Source: Owenia fusiformis (Eukaryota > Annelida > Polychaeta > Sabellida > Oweniidae). Taken from it: a stretch of 64,000 nucleotides of DNA. Both the position numbers and the translations under genes were made by a program. Numbering within the stretch: the first letter of the stretch is position 1; every line of letters begins with the position of its first letter. Below are positions 23,901 through 38,900 of the stretch, piece after piece. Below the pieces are notes generated by a model that saw only the letters and a program-made list of their open reading frames with translations, had not been told where the DNA came from and did not search any database. The DNA is taken from contig CAIIXF020000001.1 in the NCBI GenBank assembly GCA_903813345.2, positions 29,005,915 to 29,069,914 on the forward strand, given 5' to 3'.

Positions 23901-26900
23901 CACCAATAGTTTTTTAAAGTGTTCTCATTCTCATTATTTTCGAAAAAACCATCAACATTTTGGTCAAAAGAAATGCTACCGTCTGCTGCATCCATTTTGA
24001 CAGTTTCGCTTTTGCAAGATACTGTAAAACGGGTATTGTTAGGGAGGGGTAATTGTTAGCGATTGTTAGCGATCGCTATAGTTCGCTAAAAATTCAATTC
24101 GCTAAAATAAACCGGGGTTAAAATAAACCGGGCGCTAAAATTTGCAAATTCCCGGGAAACTACATGAATACTAGTATTTAAGGAGCTTTTCGTTCAGTGC
24201 TCGACTTCCGGTATGTAATTTCAGATAAGTTTGGACCGAAAAATCAACGATTTTAAATGCTACCGTGATTTTGTGATTAGTCAGATGAGATTACAGTAGT
24301 TTGGACCAATACCATGTGCGTTAGAAGTCTTACATTTTGATAATTCCTCTGTCATGTCCGTTATTCATTCTTCTGCCATAAATGTTAAAATTTCTAATAC
24401 ATTTCACTTATTTGATTTTTTAAATATTAATCTACATTTCGCTAAAATTTCCCGCGCTAAAACCCCCTAAAATTGAAAAATCGCTAAAATTTCCCGGTGT
24501 CAAAATTACCCGTTTTACAGTATAAGATAAAAAAATTACTGTTTCTATGCTGGTCAAAACCGTTTTCCCCGGAATATTGGAGCGAGAGGTATACAGCGGG
24601 GGATATATATGTATGTACGGACAATCCTATGGTTTTGAAAAATATAATTTATATCCACTCATGGATATCAATATCTTTTCTCATTCACTGCGCTCACTTG
24701 GGAAGATATCATATATCCACTCATGGACATTAATGGGTAATGATTTCCCTGGGATAAACGGACAATCCAATGGTTTTAAAAAATATAATTTATATCCATT
24801 CATTGATATCAATATCGTCACTCATCAATTGCGCACGCTCACTCGTGAAGATATCATATATCCACTCATGGATATAAATGATATTTTTACAAAACCATGA
24901 GATATTCCTATATTATCCCGTGGTTGCAAGGATACAGATCGAATATCATGTGAAGATGTATATTTGATATGTGGATTAAGATATCATATTTTAGCAAAAA
25001 ATGTCCCAAACCATCGAATATCACTTTTTAATCAAAATTCTTTTTTTGTTCAAATTTTTTGTCGCATTTTTTGATTTCTTTCAAATTATTGTTTGAATTC
25101 TTTTGAAAAAAATTCAAATAAAACAAAAAAATTCAAATTTATGTTTGAGCCCAAAACTTAGAAATAGAAAGATAATACTTCATGAACGAAAAAAAGTAGG
25201 CTGACCTACTGTAGACAGACAGGCGGGCGGGCGGGCGGGCGGGCGGGCGGGCGGGCGGACGGACAGGCTGGCAGACCGATAGGCTGGCAGACAGAACGAC
25301 AGGCTAACAGGCTGAACGACATGTTGGCAGGCAGACAGACCACCGTGCTTCATAGTAAGAACCACTACATAAAACAAACAAGTAATCAAGCAGATTAACA
25401 CACAAACAAATCTCCTCAAATTATCAAGAGATAAATATCTACATAGTGTAACATAGTCATTTGAATCATATAATTTTATAATGATCAATCCTCATTCATC
25501 TAACAGTTTTACACATTAACAGGTCCCTTCATCTCTTTACATCAGTATTTTAATCCCGTTGTTTTCTTGTCCTTTGTATATGTTTTACTATTCAGTTTCA
25601 CAATCTATTGTTTCAACCAGTTTTGTTACTTTTCCTTACTGTGTTTCTTTTTATAATGTTTTGTGTCCTATATATGGCAATCGCATTCACTCAGTTGAGT
25701 TTGGGTGTTGGCCCAGTAGCAGAAGTAGTTGCCTTGTAGTTTTATGAACTGTACATGGACACAGTGTTTTTTAAAATAGATTATTTTAGATATTTTAAAT
25801 ACATTTTTCTGTGACTTTTATCTGCCACCCACGGGCCTTCCATCGCCCATTTACAATAGCAACAATTGGAAATAAAAAATCTTTACCTCGCCCAAACACC
25901 TAGCACCCATTGGTATATCTGTATGCCTAAAGCAAATTACACTTCCCCATACAGAATCACTATGGATATGTGTGAAGGCCGATTTAAAATATCATACTTT
26001 CATCACCAGATACCCACTAATTCCTTGTTTTGTACACGTACACGTCGACGAGTGACTAAGGACTTGTTTTAGGCGCACAAAAGGAACATTTAAAAAACCT
26101 GTATGTGTACGTGTAATTACAGGTACACGTACAGGTCGTCTGTATATCTTAAGGTCTCTAGTGTTTCTCAATATACAATAAAACTTGTAAAACCTTAAAT
26201 GTCAAAATTCATAATGTGAAACTGATCAAATAATATGACATCCCAGTATGCGGTCAACTAAAGAAAGACAAGTTAAGAAGTATCAACCTCAGATCACAGG
26301 GCTTCAAAATCCAGAATATATTCTTTCTTTTTACCCCCTGCAATATGCAGTTAGCATTTCCCTGATTAAGAACTCGCAATCTGATTGGCTGTCGCAACTT
26401 TACGACACAAATCATGTCATTGCACATAATAAGATCATGTGATTCAGTTTAATCAGGCGCTTCCAAATTCCAAGAAGGAGTTACGGATTCTGGACACCTG
26501 CTGAGGAGGATGAGAAGTATAAAAGGAGAAAAGTTTTATATAGATTCCTTACATGCACTTATAATGAATTCAAATGACAAAAGAAACTGTGTGATCTTAG
26601 AAAGGTATGAAATAAGTTCCCTGATTGACAACTACTTGTGTTTCAGCTTCAGTTTTGTCTCTATTAAAAAGGTTCATGTGAATGCAAGTCACTTTATAAA
26701 TCACCACCTTTAGATGCCGGTATCCGGTATCCTAAGTACATCGAATAAAAGAAAATAAATTTGTTTTTTCACCTCCCACCCTACCTTTTTTAGGGTGTTA
26801 ACAAACATGATTTACTTTGAATGGCCTTACCTGCCATTGATGCTTGTCATCCCTCTTATATAGAACTCTGTACATGATTGGACTGATTGATTTATCTCCA

Positions 26901-29900
26901 TTTGGCTCCCAAGTAACATTGATTGCAACACTGCTCTCAACAATGAGCTTCACCTTATTTACAGCATAAGGGACCACTGGAATAAGATAATATATTGGCT
27001 TTTTAGATAAATGTATGAAGAAAAGCACCAACCATCTCATATTTTGAATTGCGTTACTTGGTAAAAAGTGTTTTAGGTTTTCATATATACAAATAATTGA
27101 CTTAGAATTGGCCTTAACATTGATTGCAACACTGCTCTCAACAATGAGCTTCACCTTATTTACAGCATAAGGAACCACTGGAAGAAGATAATACATTGGC
27201 TCTCTAGATATTACTTAAACTTCATCTCAATTGTGCAACAGTTCAAGTGTAAATGTAAATCATAGAGCGGGTAGGTGGTTAAATACTGTTTAAGGGTGTT
27301 CCTTGGGTGTTTGTGTAGAGTGCTATGTCCACCATAAGGCACCAGCATATAAATCTGAACCAAATCCATTGACTGGTAGATAAGATCAGAGATTACCAAA
27401 AAATGGCAGCCATTTTGAATTCAGTTGCCATCTTGGAAAATTCTTTTTGAGTGGAGTCCTTTGTCCCTAAGGCATCAGTATTTTAATTTTGATCCAAATA
27501 TACTGGTATCTGAGTTATCAAAAATTTGGATAATATCTAACTTTTATTGACAAACAATATAATTACTACAACTAATTAATTATACAATAATCTATATTTA
27601 CTAACATGCAGTGATGCAATTATAGTATTATCAGGAGCTCTGCAATTGATATGATATGTACATTTGTACATGCAGAAAGATGTACTTAAGAGCAGAAAAC
27701 AAACACACTTTTGTGTGATAACAATTGATTAATAAGTACAAAAACACGGAGATTCAATAAAGGAACCATAAAAAGCTCAATAAGCAAATATGGCAATGTG
27801 ATCCACTATATAAATGCATTGTGAGAATAATGGGTGGGGTTCTAGAAAATTAAAATCAGGAAAACAATAAGACACAGGGTGAACTGCACCCTTTGAACCT
27901 GTAGAAAAGCCTCAACAGGCAAGATTTAAGGATTGAAAATCCAAAATGGCTGCCTTAACATTTACCAAGAATGCTCAAAAACTAATCAGTTCTAAACGTT
28001 CACATGTAGAAATATCCCTAAAATTTCAGACGAATCCATGAAACAGTTAGAAACCTGTAGAAAAGCCTCAACAGACAAGATTTTAGGGTGAAAAATTCAA
28101 AATGCTGACCTTAACATTTACTCAGAATGCCCAAAAACTAATCAGTTCTTAAGTTTTATACATACTGTACATACAAGCTTATAAGTAGTTGGATGTGTAG
28201 AAAACATAGCATCCTCTAATATACTAAAAGACAATACTTGTGATGATTATGTCTCAAACAAGATATATCTGTTTCATTTCAAGAATGCATAGAGTGCAAT
28301 AAGGGATTAGTAAAATTAATAATGTTAAGCAGCTAAAAATTACCTAGACACCAAGTCTGATATGTATATTTCATCCAAAACAAAAATGGTAGTGGAAGTC
28401 ACAAAGTTGCTCCTTCTTGGCACTTTGGATTTCCAAGGTATGGAATTCCAGGGTATGAGGTTTTCAAAGTTTTTTTTATTGAAAATCTAACATGTAATCT
28501 AACTATAAGTATTTTCTCACCCAAAATACAAGATTTCTCATTAAAATAATATGTTTTTTGAAAGGTCCCAAAAAAACATGGATAATGACAAAACACTTTT
28601 ATAACTGTCTTGTTTTCTGAAAGTGGGTTTTTATTGCAAAGGGCCTTAGGAGATTTTATTACATCAAGAGATTTTCAAAGTCAAAATGAAGCTATTTAAA
28701 TGTTGGTTACCAAAATTCAGCTGATAACAATGAATATGTTGAATTTTAATGCAATTCCCCTTTCAGATGTTTATGACACCAAAAAGTTTTCATAAAAAAA
28801 GAAAATAAGGAAAATATTTTCAAAAATATGTTGAAATGGGATCCTAAACAATGGTTTTTTAGAGAGTTGGATTGATATATATATCCTAATTACATCAAAA
28901 GAAAAAATTATTATAATAGTAAAGTGTTGGACTGAAATATGGTGAGAATATAGACATGGTCAAAGACAGTACTGCATAAAATCATTCCCTATACCATAAA
29001 TTCCCTATACCATAAATTTTCTTACCTTCAGGAATCTCCAAATATAAAGTCCAGATATTTTAAGCGACATTATCTACATGTACATCATAATTGCCATTTT
29101 GTTTCTTGGGTGAAAATATCCATATGAAAGGAGAAACCCATGATTTTGTGTATACTCATTCAGTGGTGGATCCAGGAACCAACAAGGGGGGCCCAAATTT
29201 TCGGTCAGAGAAAAAAACGTCCGCGCTTGCGCAGAAAAAAAATTTGGGTCCCTAAAACCAAAAAGTGGGCCAACTTTTTGGGGCCTTAAGGCCGTTTTTG
29301 GCCCAAAATTTTTTGAGCCCAATTTCCGGATCCGCCACTGTCATTTGTGTGTATTAAGAATATACACATTTGGCTGATTTCAGTATCTCAGTCTAAGACC
29401 AACAAGTCTGTGAAAGCAGAACAGCTGAGACAAAAGGCTTTATGAAAAAATCATCTTGGTGTCTAATTGATCTAAAAGGCAATAAATCTTATTTATAACA
29501 TACCTATGATGATGTATTGTGCAAAGTGTACACAAGACAGCGGGCCAATATAAGTTTTGAAAAGCCCGCGCCCGCTAACTTTCTGATTGGTCAAGGCGCT
29601 GACGTCATAACCAATCAATCGAAGATAAAACTGCGCGAGCAATTTTTCTAAACTCATTTCAATCATTTTCAAACCATTCGTTTGTCAATTCTTTAAGAAA
29701 ACGGTACGCTCTGACAAGTATACATCATCATAGGTATGTTATAAATCGTTTATGTCACTATCGTGGCACATATACCCTCGGTTCTCAGAGATCAATGTCC
29801 CTCCCAAGGTCGGGCCATATATCACTGAGACCTCGGGCATATATGCTACGATAGTGACATAACCTCTAATTATTGTAGCAAGGCTTTCCATATGAATGCA

Positions 29901-32900
29901 GGTAGATTAATTAATGCATACTACTCTATATAAGAAAGCATTTAAGCACCAGTCACCAACCAGCATTTAGAAGTTAACACTCACTATTTGCTTCCATGTC
30001 TATGCTCTCTCTTGCAGTGGTTTTACCAATATCATTGATACAATCAATTTGTAAATAAAGGTAAAGCCTGGCAGAAATATGAGTAAAGTTACAATGATTT
30101 GAAGAACAGATGCAATTGGATTTATCTTCCCCATCTTCAGATGAACATGGTGTCAATCCTCCAAAGTTTGGGTGCCTGCAAAAACACAAAAGTTAATATG
30201 ACAACACAAATAATAGATTTAATAATAAATACTCACTGTGATCCTTCATAACTATCTGATGATGATGTTGGGGAAGTTCTCCAAGCTCATTCCTTATTGT
30301 CAGAAACAAATACAATATTTGCTGACTAGCAGACTAGCTACAATCCTTGAGAAATAGCAATAATTCTCAGTACAGCTGCACATGGATTCAGTTCCACCAC
30401 ATTGATGCAGTTTACCGCGAAATCTGTAAAAAGATCTGCATCTGCATACAAAAGTGAATCCCTTCTCAGATTTAAAATCTAAACCTTTCAATAGCGAATA
30501 GAATCAATAATTCCCAGTCCTCTGAAGTTTGAATGTATGTACCTGGGTGTTAATCCATAGATAATCCTTGAAAATGAGAAATATTTTTGGGGATTATATA
30601 AAGCAATCTTATACAGTGCGTATCGAAAAAATTGCAACAGATTGTTATCTCGGAAAAGCACAAAACCAGTGATAACAGCATTGTTTTCATTTCATGCACC
30701 ATAAAGCCACGCATCTCCTTTTTACAATGATATATCATTCATTGATATTTGGTCATGGTTGGGCGAGTAATCATTCCATTTGCAAAGTGGGCCAAAATTA
30801 ACTTGGGACCAAGTTATAAACATCGCAAAAGTCAGTGTACGGAGCCCGATGCAATATTGGAAGGAAACATACAACCAATGCTGACTGCATCCTTTTTTTT
30901 CAATGTACCAAAAAGCCAAATTACTCCTCTTTGCAATGAAATATCATTCATTCACAGAGAGTCAATTGGCTGGCCAAATAATCATTAATTTTGCAAAGTG
31001 GGGCAAAATTCAGATCCGACCCAAGTTTTAAACATTGCAAAAGTCAATGCAAGGGACATAGGGGCTATTGTAAAAAGGTGTGACAAGTGTGGCATAGACA
31101 GTAAAGTGTTCATACTCATACTCTTGCAAGAATACATCCTATAACCCTACTCCAAATTGCCACCACTTCCTTGCACATAGAGATGCGCTCATCTGTCCAT
31201 GTCATGCATGGTTCAGCCCAGAGTCATCTGTGGGTTAAGGCAGAGAAAAGCAGCCCATGGGCAATTCTTTCTCGAGGTTTTGCAATATCTGGTGGAGGAA
31301 TTGTGAGCACAGATGCTCCTGAGATAGCTCCAAATGAAAAAGTCACAGCAATTCAAGTCAGGGGAACTTCCATTGGCACTTAGCCCTTGCACTGATTTTT
31401 GCAATATCTAAAACTTGGCCCAGAGTTTAGGTACATTGAATGAAATTCATGTAGTCATCACTAGTTTTGTGATTTTACGAGATAACTACTTGTTGCGTTT
31501 TTTTGATACGTCCTGCTATACACGTAGTCAATAAAATCTTTTAAAGAGTATTGATGTTTTTTGGATGAATGACATAAGTGAAATGCTTGAAAAAACTCCC
31601 ACGATTCATTCTACAAACAACTCCCCTTCTTTGCGTCCTAATAAATGATCATTTTTATAAGTGTTTCAAAATTTATTGTTGCAATGATACTAGTTTTTTG
31701 TAAGCTACAGTACATATTAGTCCACTGTGTTCAACAACAAAGTTACAACTACAGTTAAAAAAAATAGACAGATAGTTGTTTTTTAAAGTTACAACTCCAG
31801 TTACAACAAAAGATTGGATGAGTTGAAAACAACCAACAAGATGCTATCGGAACAGCTTTACGTTTACATGTTGAATAAAGAAACTATTCATGTGTAACTC
31901 GAAATACTGAAAATACTCATGGAAAGTTATTATCAAAATAGACAATGAAATATAAATATCCTCTTTGTTGTGGTTAGACTTCAATATTCCAGCATTGTCA
32001 ATGTGAAAGCAGGAGAATAGACATCTTCTATTTTTTTCATTTTCATTGACTCACACACTTTGAAGGTGCCCAGAAAGCATCTCAAAAGTGTAAAATTTTG
32101 TTTGGGGAAAACAGTTTCAAAACAATTGAAAAGTTTGGAAGCTGCATTTGTTATTTGAAACACTTTAAAAGTGCCCAGAAATCACCAAGTGACATAATGA
32201 AATCATAAAAATTTCTGGCACCCCAACCTAAAAACTAAAGCATTCATTTACCCTAACACATTAAAAGTGCTCAGAATTAACCAGACAGCATCAAGAATTA
32301 GTAAAATTTTCCTGCCCCCTTTAAAATTGATTCTATTGAATAAAACACTTGAAAATGTCCAGAAATCACTGGATGTGATCTTGAACTTGTAATAGTTTTG
32401 GGTAAACATTTATGCCCTCGAGCATACCCTCCCCCTATTCTAATATTTCAAGTGTCTTGTGGGCATGATGCTGTATACAAAACTACAAGAAACAAAGTTG
32501 ATGTGCCTTCCTACTTGTCTTTGGTGTACACTGTTTCCAGACACAGGATACTTTGGCGTGCAGAGCTGTACAAGAGCACCTTTCCATAAAGTCGGCAAAA
32601 AATCGATAAATGGGCGGGGCAACCTGTCAATCATTATAGCAGTGACGTCACTCGCGGACTTTTTTGGATGATTTACTCATCTAATTTGGCACTTGACAAG
32701 TGATCATTGAGGTACGCACGGGGATGAATCTTGTTAACTATACAAAATGGTGAGTTACATTTTATACTTATCTTTTCTTTATAATATCAAGGGTCTCACC
32801 TGTATTGTTTTATTTCAAAACAATCCATTCAGATCACCTATCAGATGCAAATAAGTCCTGATTGATTGAAATTTTCCTCTCCGAGATTTCAGTCTTTCAA

Positions 32901-35900
32901 AACTGCCATCCAGTCTAAGCTTAGGCTACTGTAGTTCAACGTCGTTAAACTCAATAACGGCGTTCTTTATTATTAGGAACTTTCTTGGGGCCATTATTGA
33001 GTTTAACCTCCTTACTATTCTTTCCTTTGATGCAAGTACTGAATCCATCGAAACCATTTTTCCGCGATAACGTGCAACTGATACTTAACAATAATATAAA
33101 AACACATAACATCAAGCGATTTAACACAATATTATTGTGTTAAATGTTCATTTATACGAGTAAAATTAGGCTACACTTACCAATCTCTAAAGTGACATTT
33201 CCGCATGTCAGTCATTGTGTCTGTTCGTCTGAGTGTTCCGGATCGTAAAATTAAACTACCAGCGAAACGAAATTGTTGTCAAATAGATTGATAATTATTA
33301 TCGCGATTACTCGGGATAAAAAGATCAATTTTGAGGATAACAGGTATCTTTGATTAATTTATATAGCGCGTATATACACGCAAAATAGTTATTAATTGCA
33401 AACCAACTGTTCGTTAATGCAGTGCCGTGATGACGGTTAATTCCTGAAACGATTTGCAATTTCGATGTTACCGAAACTGACCGACATTTTCGTCATATTC
33501 CAAACCTGTCTCCAATATTTTCGTAATTATGCATCAATAGGGTCTAAGGGGGATACGGGACGGGGTGTATGTGTTTATAAGGTATGTATGCATGCTTGAA
33601 TCACATTCTTTGTGTAATATTGCCATGTTTTCAGGGTTCAATTAGTTCCGCATGTCGAAACCTGCTGAACGATTAAATTAACGCATCAAAGGCAAAATGG
33701 TCATGGAGGTTAGACCTAGCCGGGCCATAACACATGTCAGATAAGAAACGAGGCCCGGGCTAGGTCTAATGTTGTTGGACTAAGGCTACTGATGATAGAA
33801 TAGGGATAAAGGAATTTTTCAGATAAGCCTTAATTAAGCTGTTTCCTCCTGTTCATCCTGCAATTGTTTTGATGAGTTCAAATGATGAAACATATATTCC
33901 TGCATACGTTTTCACTTGTTGAGCACTTGTCAACATTACCATTTACTTATTATTGAGGTGTTTAACAGGGGTCCACAAAAATTAAAAAATATTAGATTTT
34001 GATATTTTTGAAGTTTACAACGGATTATCTACTTATGAATCAGATTTTGGGAAGGTTATTAGCATGACATGCTTTTATCTAGCATGATTTTATCTGTTTA
34101 ATTGAAAATAAGATCGTCTGTCTGATTATATTTTGCATTCAAAATGATTAAAAATAATTGTTCCATTAAGTTCACTTTCTTTTAACATCATCTTGTTTTT
34201 TGTTGATCCGCCAATTGTTTTGATATCTTTAAATGATAAAACATATATTCCTACATACGTTTTCACATGTTGAGCACTTGTCAACATTACCATTTACTTA
34301 TTATTGAGGGGTTTGACAGGGGTCCACAAAAATTAAAAAATATTAGATTTTGATATTCTTGAAGTTTACAACGGATTTTCTACTTATGAATCGGTTTTGG
34401 GAAGCTTATTAGCATGACCTATTGATTTTTTCTGTTTAATTGAAAATAAGATTGTTTGTCTGATTATATTTTACATTCAAAATGATTAAAAATAATGGTT
34501 CCATTTAGTTCACTTTCTTTTAACATCATCTTGTTTTTGTTGATCCGCCAATTGTTTTGATATGTTTAATTGATAAAACATATATTACTACATACATTTT
34601 CACCTGTTGAGGACCTGTCAACATTACCGTTTACTTATTATTGAGGGGTTTAACAGGGGTCAACAAAAATATTAGATTTTGATATTTTTGAAGTTTACAA
34701 CAGATTATCTACTCATTAATCGGCTTTTGGAAAGTTTATTATCCCATCGAACAAAGTTCAGTAGGGATAGAGTGAAGCCCTCCCTCCGTCCGTCAGTCAG
34801 TCCGTCAGTCAGTCAGTCAGTCCATCCGTCCATCTGTCTGGAAGATAACCTGAATACTAGTAAACAGATTTTCTTCATATTTGGTGGAAAGATGTATATT
34901 GGTGAATAGTAATACGCAAAAAAAATTCAAGATGGCCGCCAGTTTAAAAATGGCAGGAATTTTACGCAAAAATCTTATGTTTTTCATTTTAAACCAAAAT
35001 AAGAAACATTATTATTTGAAATATTGGTAGTATATTAACGATATCTATTTCACATATATCCTGGATATTTCACCCTGACCCCCAGGTGCCGTAAATGGGG
35101 GGGGGGGGTGGGAAAACACAAATTTGCATTAATTTTGAGATGTTTTTGAAGTGTAGTTTTATTATACTCAAATGAAAGGCAATTTAGAGTAGATTGCAAA
35201 TATTGTAGCGTTTTTCTGATTCGGGCCTCAAAAAATTCAAAATGGCTGTCTAATGCGGGATTTTGCAATTATTATATTTCTTAAAAGTATGGCTATATTA
35301 TACTCAAATTGAAGGAATTTCAGAGTAGATCACAATTATGGCAGTGTTTTTCGGATTTATGCCTCTGAAAATTCAAAATATCCGACTAGAGCAGAAATTC
35401 GCCATTACTTAGAGTCATCTTTAAAGTATGGTTACAATGATCTAAAATATTTATTGAAGGAAAGAGTAGATGGTAAATATTACATTGTGACTGTACAGAT
35501 TGATGAATTATATGGTGTTCGTTGGGATTTGCTACTCCGTGAAGTTGCCATTTTCTAATTAGTATGACGTATTGATCTTATCTGTTTAATTGAAAATAAA
35601 ATCGTCTGTCTGATAATATTGTGCATTCAAAATGATTAAAAACAATGATTCCATTTACAGTTCATTTTCTTTTAACATCATCTTGTTTTTTGTTGATCCG
35701 CCAATTGTTTTGATGTTTAAATGATAAAACATATATTCCTATATACATTTTCACCTGTTGAGGACCTGTCAACATTACCATCTCCTTATTATTGAGGGGT
35801 TTAACAGGGGTCAACAAAAATATTAGATTTTGATATTTTTGAGGTTTACAACAGATTATCTACTCATTTATCGGCTTTTGGAAAGTTTATTAGTATGACA

Positions 35901-38900
35901 TATTGATTTTAGCTGTTTAATTGAAACTAAGATCGTCTGTCTGACTATATTTTGCATTCAAAATGATAAAAAATAATGGTTCCATTAAGTTTCACTTTAT
36001 TTTAACATCATCTTGCTTTTCGTTGATCCGCCAATTGTTAAATGATATGTTTATTTGATAAAACATATATTCCTACATACGTTTTCTTCCGTTGAGGACC
36101 TGTCAACATTATCGTTTACTTATCATTGAGGGGTTTAACAGAGGTCCATAATAATGAAAAATATTAGATATTGACACTTTTGAAGTCTACAACGAATTAT
36201 CTACTAATGAATCGGCTTTTGCATTTAAATTATAATCTAAGATGAATTAAGAATTTATTCCCGCTATTTATAAAATTAGATTTTAACATCAATAAAGCAT
36301 ATGATATGATGTGGGGTGAAAGGATATATGATTTTTGCAATACAGGCTATCTCTGCAAGCACATAACTTTAGTAATAGATTATTTTATTTAGTAGAAAAT
36401 AGACTATCCCATGAGGCAATGCTAGAACCCAAACGCTCTATATTGAAATTAATAAATGCCGCCTCGCCCAATATTTTTTTCTCGAATAGGTATTCTGCCA
36501 TATCAAGCTCCTGATCATCCAGTATTTGTTTAATATTGCCCGCAGAAATTAGGTTATTAGTATTACCACAGTTAATGCCCAGAGCTGAAATAGCAAAAAT
36601 TATATGCATTGAAAGATATGTCATTTCCCGGGGAAAATTGCCGGGCGTTAATGCATAATTGGCCCGCAACTATGGCCCGCCACTATGACGTCACATATTG
36701 CTCAGATCGATAAAGTAACATAAATGCCTTCTAAACTAGCACTAATACCCCTATAACACTCCCGGCAAGGTGGTAATAATAGTAATTGATCTGGGTACTA
36801 TCCACAAAAATATTCATCTTTTTGAATTAGACTTGAATTAAATTTTCAATAAATGAAAATCTGAACCATTTTAAGATATTCGAAAAATTCAGAAACTGCA
36901 AATAATTCAATTATAACTATTTAAAACAATTTAGATTGCTAGGATATGATAATAACCTTAAAAGTAAACAATTGATTAGTTATATCAATCATTGTGATTT
37001 TAGAGCCCAAATATTATCTCGTTTTACAGTTTCAGTTGTATAAATCTTCTTGCTGTCAACGTATTTATAGATACACTTATTTAGTGCCTGTTTATAATTA
37101 TACCGACATTATTGTAATATTGAAATCATATGAGTAATAAAGATCCCCAAGTGGAGGCCAATGTCCCCCCCCCCATTTGTGACATGGCCTCGTACGAATT
37201 AGGTTGTAGACATCAGGATGAAACCTGTTTTCATGATTTATACACCTTAATGATGTAATTTAATCGTAACAATGTACTAGCTTTCCATCTAAGAACTATC
37301 CGGAAAAATATTTAATTTTCGTAAAATAGACCCCTGCTGAAATCGTTCATAAATGAAGTTCTGTAACCTTGTATGGTGCACAAAAATTCACGAATGGTCA
37401 ATGATATAATCCTAACTAGCAAAAGCAAATTAAAAACATAAGGCTGTAACAATAAGTTTAAAAAAAATTATACAGTGTTTGATGAGGTATACCCCCCACT
37501 GTGAACTTGGATTCCATTTTGATCTAACTTTTCAGTTGAAATTTTACATTATGCTCTTGATATATAATAATTCATACTTTTTGCACTAATTTATTATCTA
37601 TTTACAAGAAATCTTTTAAAATGATTATTTCTTTAAAAAATGGACCCCTGCTTAAATCTCAAATAAATGATAAATGGTAATGTTGTGTGGTTCTCAACAA
37701 GCAATACCATATTCAATGATATTAAATCTATCAATGTAATCTATAAAAATGATTGCAACTTGAACAGGAGGTAATTTTAAAATTATTGTCAATTCCTTTA
37801 ACACTAGAAGTGTACATCAACAAACAACTATTCCTGTTGTATTTTCACTACCTTTCATAAGCAAACAGCATGAAATACTAGCCAATATCTTTGAATGAGA
37901 ATATTGCACATCTTGTGTTGTATTTAGGTTAGAGGTTGTCGTTCAAAGCGGGGTTCAAAGTTCAACTTTAGTTCACCGGCAAGCTGGCTAACAAGTCATG
38001 CTGACATACAAGATTTACTGTAATCCCTTTTACTTTTCTCAATGTTTATTTTAGCAATTTTTAAATTTTTATCGATCTAATTGGAATTCATTTATTGTGG
38101 CAGTCAACATTAGGCCTATTAGGATATAAATCTGTCATATAAAACATCGTTCCACGGATGTTGAAAACAAAGAAATATAAAGCTTTATATCTGTTTTTTA
38201 GGATTCTATGAAAGAACAAACGGTATGTGACTGTGAAAAACTGACCACCTCAGATGTGGATGGGTCCACATTTGATGGGCCCATCAATAAACTGAAAAAG
38301 ACAGAATGTATTAAGTGGCTGTTGTGCCGAAATATAAAACCTCACCACAAGGATACGTTAGCGTCGGTTCGTGTTAAAGTGCAACAGACCAAGAAAAAAC
38401 AAACCATCCCAGACTGTGAATTAATAATTAGAGACTCCGATCCAAATAATGCTAATCTCAGATCAAAAAAATCCAGATGCCCCAAATGTAAGAACAATAT
38501 GATATAGTTGATCAGAGTAATAAAGAACATGTTATTGTTATATAATATTTATGTGTCAGAGTGGTTGTATTTGAAAATATTACATAGTTATTAAAGAGGC
38601 TCTATACTATAGGAAAGCACAATCAAGACCCCTCTGGACCTTTTTGCATATTGAGTTTCACCACATATTCACCTGACTTACTAAGGAAGAAGTCCCAAAT
38701 CCTCCGCTTTCAGTGTTAATTTTTCGATTTTGCTGGCCGATCTAATTATTTTCAATGAAATTAATTCAGTCTGAAGTTTGAATATACCGGGAAAATTCTC
38801 CTGTTATCTGATTGGTCGTTAAATTTGTTTATCATGAATCTGATTGGCTGTCTGGTTCAAGGGGCATGTACGACTCAACGGGGATTCCCCTTGCTAGCTG

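Noticed and set aside
25180-25488. 102-aa frame rich in RPPA repeats
   Set aside because: Entirely a translation of the GGGC microsatellite and its flank.
36385-36669. 94-aa minus-strand frame
   Set aside because: Considered as a receptor exon or transposon ORF. It has no FN3 or Ig pattern and no matching splice phase.
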